Part shown: in pieces, positions 26,615-38,399 of the stretch | Layout: every line of letters begins with the position of its first letter | How positions within the stretch are numbered: the stretch's first letter is position 1 | DNA from: CBDHCC01 sp965261015 | GTDB taxonomy: Bacteria; Pseudomonadota; Alphaproteobacteria; Sphingomonadales; Sphingomonadaceae | Length of the DNA stretch: 64,000 bases | NCBI GenBank assembly: GCA_965261015.1 | Contig: CBDHCC010000001.1 | Span: forward strand, 124,001 to 188,000 | Direction: 5' to 3' | Made by a program: the position numbers and the translations under genes | The notes under the pieces: generated by a model | Database searches by the model: none | Told to the model about the DNA's origin: nothing | The model's input: only the letters and a program-made list of their open reading frames with translations

Positions 26615-27427
26615 ATGCCCGCCGACCTGCTGTCCGTCCTGATCCTGGGCCTGGTCGAAGGGCTGACGGAGTTCGTGCCCGTCTCTTCCACCGGCCACCT
26701 GATCCTGGCCGGCGAGCTGCTGGGGTACGACGCGGCCCAGTGGAAGGTGTTCAACATCGTGATCCAGCTGGGCGCGATCGGGGCGGTCGTGGTGCTCTAT
26801 TGGCGCACCTTCTGGACGGTCGCTGTCGGGCTGTTCGGCTGGCAGGACGGCGCGGTGCGCTTCACCCGCAACCTGCTGCTGGCGTTCCTGCCGGCCGCCG
26901 TGCTGGGCCTGGCGCTCCATTCCGCCATCGAGGTGCTGCTGGGCAGCCCGCGCGTGGTCGCCTGGGCGCTGATCGCGGGCGGAGTGGCGATCCTGGCGAT
27001 CGAGCGCTTCACGCCACCCGGAGAGGTGCGCGGCGTGGCGGCGCTGCCGGTGCGAAAGGCCCTGGGGGTCGGCGTGTTGCAATGCCTCGCCATGGTGCCG
27101 GGCGTCAGCCGGTCCGGAGCGACGATCATGGGCGCGCTGGCCCTGGGGGTGGAGCGGCGCACGGCCGCCGAATTCTCGTTCTTCCTGGCGGTCCCCACCA
27201 TGCTGGGGGCGAGCGCGGTGGAGATCTGGTCCAACCGCGCCGAGCTTGCCGCGGGGCAGGGCGTCGGCCCGACCGACATCGCGATCGGCTTCGTCGTCGC
27301 CTTCGTCGTGGCGCTCGCGGTGGTGAAGGCCTTCGTCGCCTATGTCAGCCGGCACGGTTTCGCGCCCTTCGCGTGGTACCGGATCGTGCTGGGCGCGGCG
27401 GCGCTCGTCTGGCTGGGCGCGCGTTGA
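26615..27427 (+). CDS. uppP: Undecaprenyl-diphosphatase UppP (BacA)
   Basis: 270 residues, polytopic. EGLTEFVPVSSTGHL near the N terminus and PGVSRSGATIMG in the second half are the two catalytic signature blocks. The enzyme dephosphorylates undecaprenyl diphosphate at the membrane to recycle the lipid carrier for peptidoglycan synthesis and can confer bacitracin tolerance. It follows the NDUFA9-like gene closely and converges on the lipoprotein gene with four bases between stops. Confidence 0.95.
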   Translation: MPADLLSVLILGLVEGLTEFVPVSSTGHLILAGELLGYDAAQWKVFNIVIQLGAIGAVVVLYWRTFWTVAVGLFGWQDGAVRFTRNLLLAFLPAAVLGLALHSAIEVLLGSPRVVAWALIAGGVAILAIERFTPPGEVRGVAALPVRKALGVGVLQCLAMVPGVSRSGATIMGALALGVERRTAAEFSFFLAVPTMLGASAVEIWSNRAELAAGQGVGPTDIAIGFVVAFVVALAVVKAFVAYVSRHGFAPFAWYRIVLGAAALVWLGAR

Positions 27428-27431
27428 GGGG

Positions 27432-28247
27432 TTAGCGGACCAGCTTTCGCAACGCGTCCGGCACCTCCGCCATCGCGCAGGAGCGGAAGCGGTTGCCCTC
27501 CACCGCGAAATGGACCTGGTCGGGCACCCGGATCGTCAGCGTTTCCGGTGTGCGGGAGCCGTCATAGGTGTTCACGCAGCTGTTGCGGAGGGTGTAGCTC
27601 TCGCCGTCGCGCGACAGCACCGTGGCCCGGCAATCCTTCGTTGCCGATCCGGACAGGCCGCGCCCGTTCCACACGCGGAAGGCGGCGTTGGCGGGATTCT
27701 GGCAGCCGGTCCCCTCCAGGACGTACACGCCGGGCGTGAGCGGCACCGCCCCCGGGTCGCCCGCCGCCCGACCCGCCGCCGCCCGCTGCCGCAGGTCGGC
27801 GGGCACGCGCAGGTCGACCACCGCGGGCACGCCGCGCGCCATCACCGCCCCCGACCCGTCGACCTGTTCGGCCGTGCCGAACTTCGCGGCGACCCGCTTG
27901 CCGCGGAGCGCGGGCGGCAACCCACCCCCGTCCCGCCAGGTCGCGCAATCGCCGGCCGTGCACAGCAGCGTCTCCGGACCCGCGCCCGCGCGGGTGAGTT
28001 CCAGATAGATGTTGTCGCCCGATGTGAGCGCTACCAGGCTCACGACTTCGTAGTCCGGCCCTGGCCGGTCGCCCGGCCCCCCTGCGGCTTTCGCATCGTC
28101 GGCGAGAGCGGCCGACGGTTCGGCGGGCGCCGGGGCTCTCCGCTCCACCGGGCCGGCGACCTCGCCCGTCCCGTTCGCGTCGGGCGCGGGCGCCGAACAG
28201 CCGGCGGCGGAGAGCGCCAGAACAAAGGGTGCGAGCCGAAGGGCCAT
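27432..28247 (-). CDS. Predicted lipoprotein of unknown function
   Basis: 271 residues. The signal peptide ends in a clear lipobox (Leu-Ser-Ala-Ala-Gly-Cys, Cys at about 18), followed by an Ala/Pro-rich linker. The rest holds several Cys residues (TAGDCATW, GTGCQNP, KDCRATV, NSCVNTY), suggesting two or more disulfides in the periplasm. I do not recognise the family. The start at 28247 is supported by AGGAG eight bases upstream; the longer frame adds an Arg-rich leader. It is divergent from gltD. Confidence 0.75.
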   Translation of the reverse strand: MALRLAPFVLALSAAGCSAPAPDANGTGEVAGPVERRAPAPAEPSAALADDAKAAGGPGDRPGPDYEVVSLVALTSGDNIYLELTRAGAGPETLLCTAGDCATWRDGGGLPPALRGKRVAAKFGTAEQVDGSGAVMARGVPAVVDLRVPADLRQRAAAGRAAGDPGAVPLTPGVYVLEGTGCQNPANAAFRVWNGRGLSGSATKDCRATVLSRDGESYTLRNSCVNTYDGSRTPETLTIRVPDQVHFAVEGNRFRSCAMAEVPDALRKLVR

Positions 28248-28377
28248 CGGGAAAACTCCTGTCGGTGGATGCGAGCGGGGAACGGGTCCGGCAGGGCGAC
28301 TGTTCCTGCGCCACGGGGCCGACCAGCACCCACACCGGCCCTTCCCACCGCCACCGTGATCCGCCAGAACCCCGGCC

Positions 28378-29811
28378 ATGGACACCGCCATGCTCCGCTT
28401 CGTCGATCACGAGCAGCGCTACCCGGCCAAGCGGTCGCCGGGCGAGCGGGTGGGCGACTTCGACGAGATCGGCCCGGGCTTCGCGCCGGACGCCGCGGCG
28501 GACCAGTCCGGCCGCTGCTCGCAATGCGGTGTGCCCTATTGCGTGACCCACTGCCCGCTCCACAACCACATTCCCGACTGGCTGCGCCTGACGGCCGAGG
28601 GTCGGTTGCGCGAAGCCTACGAGCTGTCGTCGGCGACCTCTTCCATGCCGGAGATCTGTGGGCGCATCTGCCCGCAGGATCGGCTGTGCGAGGGCAATTG
28701 CGTGATCGAGTTCTCCGGCCACGGGGCGGTGACGATCGGCGCGGTCGAGAAGCACATCACCGACACGGCGTGGGAGCAGGGCTGGGTCGAGCCGCTGGTG
28801 CCCGGGCCCGCGCGCGGCCGATCGGTCGGCGTGATCGGCGCGGGTCCGGCCGGGCTGAGCGCGGCGGAATGGCTGCGCGAGGCGGGTTACGAGGTCCACG
28901 TCTATGACCGGCACGACCGCGCCGGGGGGCTGCTGACCTACGGCATTCCGGGCTTCAAACTGGAAAAGCCGGTGGTGATGCGCCGGGTGGAGCGGCTGGC
29001 GGCGGGCGGCATCGTGTTCCACCAAGGCATGGGCGTGGGCGAGCAGGTAACGCTCGCCGAGCTGCGCGCGCGGCACGACGCCGTGCTGATCGCGACGGGC
29101 GTCTATGTTCCACGTGAAACAGGCGTGAGCGGTTCGGCGCTGCCGGGCGTCGTGCGCGCCCTCGACTTCCTGATCGCGTCCAACCGCGCCGGCTTCGGCG
29201 ACCGGGTGGCGGGCCACGAGGACGGGTCGCTGCACGCGGCGGGCAAGGCGGTGGTGGTGATCGGCGGCGGCGACACGGCGATGGACTGCGTGCGCACTGC
29301 CGTCCGCCAGGGCGCGCGCTCCGTCCGCTGTCTTTACCGCCGCGACCGGGAGAACATGCCGGGCAGCGCGCGCGAAGTCGCCCATGCGGAGGAGGAGGGC
29401 GTGGAGTTCGTGTGGCTGTCCGCGCCGGCATCGTTCGAGGGCGGCGAGGCGGTGGCGGAGGTGCGCGCCGAGGCCATGCGGCTGGGCCCCGCCGACGTCG
29501 GCGGGCGGCGAGCGCCGGTGGTGGACGCCGGCCGCGGCTTCGCGCTCGACGCCGACCTGGTGATCGAGGCGCTGGGCTTCGACGCCGAACCGCTGCCGGA
29601 CTTGTGGGACGAGCCGGAGCTGGCGGTCACCCGCTGGGGCACGGTGCGGATCGATCACAAGACCATGATGACCGCGCTGCCCGGCGTCTTCGCGGCCGGC
29701 GACATCGTGCGCGGCGCGAGCCTGGTGGTGTGGGCCATCCGCGACGGCCGCGACGTGGCGGAACGGATGCACGGGTGGATGGTGGCGGCTGAGAGAGGGA
29801 TGGCGGCGTGA
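28378..29811 (+). CDS. gltD: Glutamate synthase (NADPH) small subunit GltD
   Basis: 477 residues. The N-terminal domain has two Cys clusters (CSQCGVPYC...CP and CGRICPQDRLCEGNC) for 4Fe-4S centres. It is followed by the FAD Rossmann motif GAGPAGLSAAEW and the NADPH site GGGDTAMDC. It transfers electrons from NADPH to GltB, which makes two glutamates from glutamine and 2-oxoglutarate. GltB is here 1.6 kb downstream instead of adjacent. A parS-like 16-mer lies inside the coding region. Confidence 0.95.
   Translation: MDTAMLRFVDHEQRYPAKRSPGERVGDFDEIGPGFAPDAAADQSGRCSQCGVPYCVTHCPLHNHIPDWLRLTAEGRLREAYELSSATSSMPEICGRICPQDRLCEGNCVIEFSGHGAVTIGAVEKHITDTAWEQGWVEPLVPGPARGRSVGVIGAGPAGLSAAEWLREAGYEVHVYDRHDRAGGLLTYGIPGFKLEKPVVMRRVERLAAGGIVFHQGMGVGEQVTLAELRARHDAVLIATGVYVPRETGVSGSALPGVVRALDFLIASNRAGFGDRVAGHEDGSLHAAGKAVVVIGGGDTAMDCVRTAVRQGARSVRCLYRRDRENMPGSAREVAHAEEEGVEFVWLSAPASFEGGEAVAEVRAEAMRLGPADVGGRRAPVVDAGRGFALDADLVIEALGFDAEPLPDLWDEPELAVTRWGTVRIDHKTMMTALPGVFAAGDIVRGASLVVWAIRDGRDVAERMHGWMVAAERGMAA
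29106..29121. other. parS-like ParB-binding site inside gltD
   Basis: TGTTCCACGTGAAACA differs from the canonical chromosomal parS TGTTTCACGTGAAACA at one position and keeps the CACGTG centre and both GTT/AAC arms. It falls within codons for Tyr-Val-Pro-Arg-Glu-Thr-Gly, so it coexists with coding function, as many parS sites do. Confidence 0.7.
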
Positions 29812-30494
29812 GGGTGACGACGGAGACGATGCAACGGTCACGCCGACGGGTGTGTCGCATTGCCAGCGGCGCGGAGCCACCGAGGGGACGGGTCAGGCCG
29901 TTGGGGTTGGCTCTGGTGGCAGCCCTGACCGGGGTGTCGGCCCCGCTGACCGCTCAAGGGGCACCGACGACCGCGGACGCAACCGAGGCCCTCCCGACAG
30001 CCGAAAAGATCGCGGCGTCGCGCGCGCTGATGGTCGTGCTGATGCCTCAGCCTTACCGGGCCGAGATGGTCGACGGAATGGTCGAGATGATCGACCGGCT
30101 GCTGCACCAGATGGTCGACTCCATCCCCGGCTTGACCACGACATTGCAAAAGACCGCCGGCGCGGACGAGGTCTTCACGCGCTTCGTCGAGCGCGAGGTG
30201 GCGTCCACCAGACGCCGGATGGACGAGCAGATGCCGGCGCTGATCGAGGCCATGACAATGGCCTATGCCCGGCAGTTCACGCCCGAGCAGATGAAGGACA
30301 TGCGAGCCTTCTTCGCCACCCCGACCGGTCAGGCCTATGTTCGCCAGTCGACACGGATCATGTCGGACCCGGCGATCGCCGAGTGGCAAGCGAACTCCGT
30401 CAAGGCCGACATGGCGGAACTGCCCGCAAAGCTCCGGCAGCTGATGGTCGAATTGGAGGCGCTCGAGGCCAAGCCCGACGAACACGACACCTGA
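29808..30494 (+). CDS. DUF2059 domain-containing exported protein
   Basis: 228 residues. A basic leader precedes a hydrophobic segment (about residues 32-50) ending near Leu-Thr-Ala-Gln, so the protein is probably exported. The C-terminal half has the DUF2059 pattern: YARQFTPEQMKDMRAFFATPTG in pieces, then QS and a closing acidic tail. The family has no known function. A GTG start overlaps the gltD TGA by four bases, implying translational coupling; ATG at 29829 is an alternative. Confidence 0.8.
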   Translation: MRVTTETMQRSRRRVCRIASGAEPPRGRVRPLGLALVAALTGVSAPLTAQGAPTTADATEALPTAEKIAASRALMVVLMPQPYRAEMVDGMVEMIDRLLHQMVDSIPGLTTTLQKTAGADEVFTRFVEREVASTRRRMDEQMPALIEAMTMAYARQFTPEQMKDMRAFFATPTGQAYVRQSTRIMSDPAIAEWQANSVKADMAELPAKLRQLMVELEALEAKPDEHDT

Positions 30495-30565
30495 TCGATA
30501 ACGCGCCGGTCGATCATTAGGGGCAAGGGGCCTGGACGACGCCGCCGACCGGTGCCGAAGCACTT

Positions 30566-30592
30566 TTGCCCGGTGCGGCTGTCCGCTACACT
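30566..30592 (+). promoter_or_regulatory. Candidate promoter for mntA-hepT giving a leaderless transcript
   Basis: TTGCCC (30566-30571) and TACACT (30587-30592) are separated by 15 bases, one or two short of optimal. The ATG of mntA begins seven bases after the -10, where transcription would start, and no ribosome site is visible, so the message may be leaderless. Confidence 0.4.
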
Positions 30593-30598
30593 GCGGCC

Positions 30599-30898
30599 AT
30601 GCGCCTGACCCCACACGAGATCGACGCGATCAAGTCGGCCACCGCCCAGGCTTTCGGCGCGGATGCCACCGTGCGGCTGTTCGGCAGTCGGGTCGACGAC
30701 AGCCGACGCGGCGGGGACATCGACCTGCTGTTCGAGGTGGAGCCGGAGGTGGCGACCATCAGGCACGAGGCCCGCTTCCTGGACGCCCTGTTCGCCCGCA
30801 TCGACGAACAGAAGGTGGACATGGTCCTAGTGACCCGGGGTGAAGACCCGGGTCCTTTCGCCCGGCTCGTCCTGCGTGACGCGGTGCCGCTGCCGTGA
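30599..30898 (+). CDS. mntA: MNT-domain nucleotidyltransferase, antitoxin of a HEPN/MNT pair
   Basis: 99 residues, the usual minimal-nucleotidyltransferase size. Motif GS-x9-DxD at Gly29-Ser30 and Asp40/Asp42 (GSRVDDSRRGGDID). In the characterised HepT-MntA type VII systems the MNT protein neutralises the HEPN toxin by adding AMP to a tyrosine near its active site. The gene overlaps the HEPN gene by four bases (GTGA), the order MNT then HEPN also being seen in known pairs. The ATG at 30599 is preferred over a frame extension at 30566 that has no ribosome site and would include the promoter. Confidence 0.88.
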   Translation: MRLTPHEIDAIKSATAQAFGADATVRLFGSRVDDSRRGGDIDLLFEVEPEVATIRHEARFLDALFARIDEQKVDMVLVTRGEDPGPFARLVLRDAVPLP

Positions 30899-31380
30899 CC
30901 GACGCCGCCACCCGCGCCGTCATCGAGGCCAGCCTGGAGCGGTGCCGCCAGGTGGCCGATGGTGTCGAGGAGGTCCGGCCCGATCTGGTCGACGTGCTGC
31001 CCGCCTCGTCCATCGCCGAAGTCAAGGCAATCCGCAGCGCTTCCATCGCGTCGGTCGCTCTGCTCAAGCGGGTCGAGCAGCTGCAGGACCTGCTCGCCAG
31101 GCTGATGCGCGCGCTGGTGGCGTGGGAGGGCGGCGACGCGCAGGCGATGACGGTCCGCGACCTGGCGAACTGGATGGAGAAGCGGGACCAGTTGGTCGCC
31201 AGTGAATGGATGGAGGTGACCCGGCTGCGCAATCGGCTGGTCCACGAATATCCGATCGACGCGGCGGAGCAGCTGGAACGGGTGAACGAGAGCTGGGCCG
31301 CCACCGCGACGCTGGAGCAGGTGCTCGCCTCGCTGGAGCAGTGGTGGACGGCGCGCTCCGGCGAGGCTGACGCACCTTAG
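30895..31380 (+). CDS. hepT: HEPN-domain RNase toxin (HepT/DUF86-type)
   Basis: 161 residues, helical. The HEPN catalytic motif R-x4-H-x-Y is intact: Arg112, His117, Tyr119 in RNRLVHEY. Arg and His form the RNase site of the dimer, and the Tyr is the residue AMPylated by the partner in studied HepT-MntA pairs, so both toxicity and control look functional. Start is GTG overlapping the mntA stop. Together with mntA it sits between gltD/DUF2059 and gltB. Confidence 0.88.
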   Translation: MTDAATRAVIEASLERCRQVADGVEEVRPDLVDVLPASSIAEVKAIRSASIASVALLKRVEQLQDLLARLMRALVAWEGGDAQAMTVRDLANWMEKRDQLVASEWMEVTRLRNRLVHEYPIDAAEQLERVNESWAATATLEQVLASLEQWWTARSGEADAP

Positions 31381-31433
31381 GACGCCGCCCCTCCCCATTG
31401 CCAAAGCCGCCCACCCGCCCGACACTCGCGCCC

Positions 31434-35930
<4,497 letters not shown>

Positions 35931-35946
35931 CGGTGCGAGGCCGGCC

Positions 35947-36474
35947 TCACGCTCGCCGCCACGCCCACCAGCCCGCCAGCGCGTAGAGGATCAGCGCGGG
36001 CCAGCCGCCGGGGTCGCGCCACAGATAGACGACCCCCATCAGGGCCGCGGCCGCCAGCACGGTCAGCGCCCAGCCGGGTGGCTCGTCGCGCGCCAGCCGC
36101 CAGCCGCCCCAGGCGCTCGCCGCCAGCGACTGGGACGCCAACCAGCCATAGCTCGCCGCCGCGCCGATCGACCCGGCGAGCGGCCATTTCACCGTGGCAT
36201 AGCCGACCATCGCGCGCGGGAAGCAGTCCGCCGCCAGGTGGAAGCCGAGTCCCAACGCCGTGCCGGCCAGCACGCTCGCCGGAGCGCGGGCGAGCACGAA
36301 GAGCATGAGCACGGAATGCGTCGCCGCGCTGCGATGGTGCAGCGGCAGCCACTGGTCGATGTCGGGCAGCAGCAGGCCGGCCGCGACGCCCAGACCCGCC
36401 GCGATCGCCCGCGCGGCCGGCGTCGGCGCCCGCCGCCCGACCAGCCACGCCAGCACCAGCCACGCCACCGCCAT
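35947..36474 (-). CDS. YdjM/DUF457-like membrane-bound metal-dependent hydrolase
   Basis: 175 residues with about five hydrophobic segments. LPDIDQWLPLHHRSATHS, read in two parts, carries the Asp-x-Asp and His-Arg-x3-His pattern of the YdjM/YbcI family, and GFHLAADCFP a further His/Asp pair. E. coli YdjM is a LexA-regulated inner-membrane protein of unknown reaction. Its stop is 17 bases from the convergent gltB stop. Confidence in the family is moderate; the function is unknown. Confidence 0.68.
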   Translation of the reverse strand: MAVAWLVLAWLVGRRAPTPAARAIAAGLGVAAGLLLPDIDQWLPLHHRSAATHSVLMLFVLARAPASVLAGTALGLGFHLAADCFPRAMVGYATVKWPLAGSIGAAASYGWLASQSLAASAWGGWRLARDEPPGWALTVLAAAALMGVVYLWRDPGGWPALILYALAGWWAWRRA

Positions 36475-36515
36475 GCCCCTTCCCCCCTTCGCCCCGGCCC
36501 CGTAACAGGACCGCC

Positions 36516-37187
36516 ATGTGGTTGCTGCACCAGTTCCCCCTCTGCCCCTTCTCGCGCAAGGTGCGCCTATGCCTGGGCGAGAAGGGTGTGGCCTACGACC
36601 TGGCGCTGGAGCTGCCGTGGGACATGCGCGACCAGTTCCAGGACCTCAATCCCGCCAGCGAGACGCCGGTCCTGACGGATCGCGACAAGGGCCTGGCGCT
36701 GATCGATTCCACCGTCATCTGCGAGTATTTCGAGGAAACGGTGGACCGCGCGCCGATGCTGGCCGGCACGGCGGCGCAGCGGGCCGAGATCCGGCGGCTG
36801 GTCGCCTGGATCGACCGCCATTTCTACGGCCTGGCGGTCCATCCGCTGATGCAGGAACGGATGCGCAAGCGGATCGCGCGGCAGGGTCCGGACGCCAGCG
36901 CGATCCGGCAGGCCATGCAGTGGGCCAACCGCCAGCTCGACTATCTCGACTATCTTCTCGACCACCGGGCCTGGCTGGCCGGTCCGCAGCTCAGCCTGGC
37001 GGACCTGACGGCGGCCGCGCACGTGTCGGTCGCCGACTATCTGGGCGGCATCGACTGGCGCGCGCACGAGCCCTTGGCCCGGTGGTATTCCGGGCTGAAG
37101 TCCCGCCCGTCCTTTCGCCCCCTGCTATCCGAGCGTATGAGCCCGATCGAGCCGCCCCGACATTATGACAAGGTGGATTTCGAATGA
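36516..37187 (+). CDS. fzlA: Glutathione S-transferase family protein, probable FzlA (FtsZ-binding)
   Basis: 223 residues: a thioredoxin-like N domain starting FPLCPFSRKVRLCL, then NPASETPVL and the DSTVICEYFEE block, and a helical C domain with LSLADLTAAAH. The last residues, PPRHYDKVDF, resemble the conserved PPxHYxxLDF tail that I recall from FzlA, the GST-like protein that binds FtsZ and is needed for constriction in Caulobacter and relatives. The neighbourhood (uppP, glutamate synthase) also fits. The call as a GST-fold protein is firm, the FzlA name less so. Confidence 0.75.
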   Translation: MWLLHQFPLCPFSRKVRLCLGEKGVAYDLALELPWDMRDQFQDLNPASETPVLTDRDKGLALIDSTVICEYFEETVDRAPMLAGTAAQRAEIRRLVAWIDRHFYGLAVHPLMQERMRKRIARQGPDASAIRQAMQWANRQLDYLDYLLDHRAWLAGPQLSLADLTAAAHVSVADYLGGIDWRAHEPLARWYSGLKSRPSFRPLLSERMSPIEPPRHYDKVDFE

Positions 37188-37588
37188 CCGACCTGCCCTT
37201 CGAACTGCTGGTGCTGGGCTGGGGCTGCGTGCTCGCCGTGGTCCACATCCTTGCCGCGATCCAGCTGAAGACGCGGCAATATGGGCGTGAGTGGAATATG
37301 GGGCCGCGCGACGCCGACGTGCCGCCGCTGGAGGACGTGCCAGCCCGCGTCGCGCGCGCGCGCGACAACTTTCTCGAGACCTTCCCGATCGCGATCGTGG
37401 CGCTCGCCGGCACGGTGCTGGCGGACCGCACGGGAATCACGACGGCGGTGGGCGGCGGTCTGTGGCTGGCGATGCGGGTGGTCTATCTGCCGCTCTACTG
37501 GACCGGGGTGCCGAAGGTCCGCACGCTGGTCTGGCTGGCCAGCATGGCCGGACTGGCGCTAGCGCTCTGGCCCCTGCTGCTGCCCTGA
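37184..37588 (+). CDS. MAPEG family membrane protein
   Basis: 134 residues with four predicted membrane helices. The loop after helix 1 has QLKTRQYGREWNMGPRD and the second helix ARARDNFLETFPI, the Arg/Asn/Glu pattern of the MAPEG family. These are trimeric membrane enzymes handling glutathione and lipids in eukaryotes; bacterial roles are little known. ATG overlaps the TGA of the GST-like gene by four bases, so the two are translationally coupled. Confidence 0.88.
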   Translation: MTDLPFELLVLGWGCVLAVVHILAAIQLKTRQYGREWNMGPRDADVPPLEDVPARVARARDNFLETFPIAIVALAGTVLADRTGITTAVGGGLWLAMRVVYLPLYWTGVPKVRTLVWLASMAGLALALWPLLLP

Positions 37589-37590
37589 GG

Positions 37591-38340
37591 TCAGGCCCGA
37601 ACGGCGGTGACCAGATAGTCCAGCGATCGATCCTCGCTCAGCCGGAAGCCGTCTTTCGCCACATCCGGGGACAGACCGCGACTGTCCGTCACCCTCAGCC
37701 CCGCCTCCGCCAGCACGGCCGTGAGCTCGTCGGGCGTCAGGAACAGGCCGGCGTCGTGGGTCCCGGCCGGCACCGCACCGGTCAGCTCGGCGGCGGCGAC
37801 CAGGAGGAGGCGGCTGGCGAGCGTGCGGTTGGGGGTGGAGAGCACGAGCAGTCCGTCGGGCGCCAGCGCGCCCGCCAGGCCGCGGGCGAAGGCGGCGGCG
37901 TCGCGGACGTGTTCGATCACCTCCAGCGCGGTCACCAGGTCGAAGCCCTCGCCGATGTCGGCCTCGCCCAGCGCCTCCAGCCCGCCATGGCGATAGTCGA
38001 TCGCCAGCTCCTGCCCCGCCGCGTGGGCGCGCGCGACCCCGATGGCCCGCGCCGATCCGTCCAGCCCCGTCACGCGTGCGCCCAGCCGGGCCAGCGGCTC
38101 GGACAGCAGGCCGCCGCCACAGCCGACGTCCAGCGCCCGGCGGCCCGCCAGCGGCCGGAAGTCCGTGGAGGACAGGTTCCAACGCGCCTCCGCCTGCCGC
38201 CGGACATAGCGCAGGCGGGGCGGGTTCAGGCGGTGCAGCATGGCCGACGTGCCGGACGGGTTCCACCAGTCCGCCGCCAGCGCGTCGAAATGCCGCGCCT
38301 CCGCGTCGTTCACGGTCGAGGTCCCGGTTGCCACGCTCAT
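37591..38340 (-). CDS. ubiG: Ubiquinone biosynthesis O-methyltransferase UbiG
   Basis: 249 residues, normal length. An N-terminal FDALAADWWNPSG block is diagnostic for UbiG; SAM-binding motif I is LDVGCGGGLLSEP; VTALEVIEHV and LVLSTPNRT follow. It performs both O-methylations of the ubiquinone head group. The gene stands alone on the minus strand, convergent with the MAPEG gene (two bases between stops) and divergent from lysC with a 59-base gap. A COQ7-type hydroxylase elsewhere in the window acts in the same pathway. Confidence 0.94.
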   Translation of the reverse strand: MSVATGTSTVNDAEARHFDALAADWWNPSGTSAMLHRLNPPRLRYVRRQAEARWNLSSTDFRPLAGRRALDVGCGGGLLSEPLARLGARVTGLDGSARAIGVARAHAAGQELAIDYRHGGLEALGEADIGEGFDLVTALEVIEHVRDAAAFARGLAGALAPDGLLVLSTPNRTLASRLLLVAAAELTGAVPAGTHDAGLFLTPDELTAVLAEAGLRVTDSRGLSPDVAKDGFRLSEDRSLDYLVTAVRA

Positions 38341-38399
38341 CCCCCCTCCCGTAACAGGCGCGGGGCCCCGCGCAACAGGGGCACGTTGGGAGCGCGCCG

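Noticed and set aside
35937..35948. Perfect palindrome GAGGCCGGCCTC at the gltB 3' end as a terminator
   Set aside because: No loop and no T-tract on either strand; short GC palindromes are common in this DNA.
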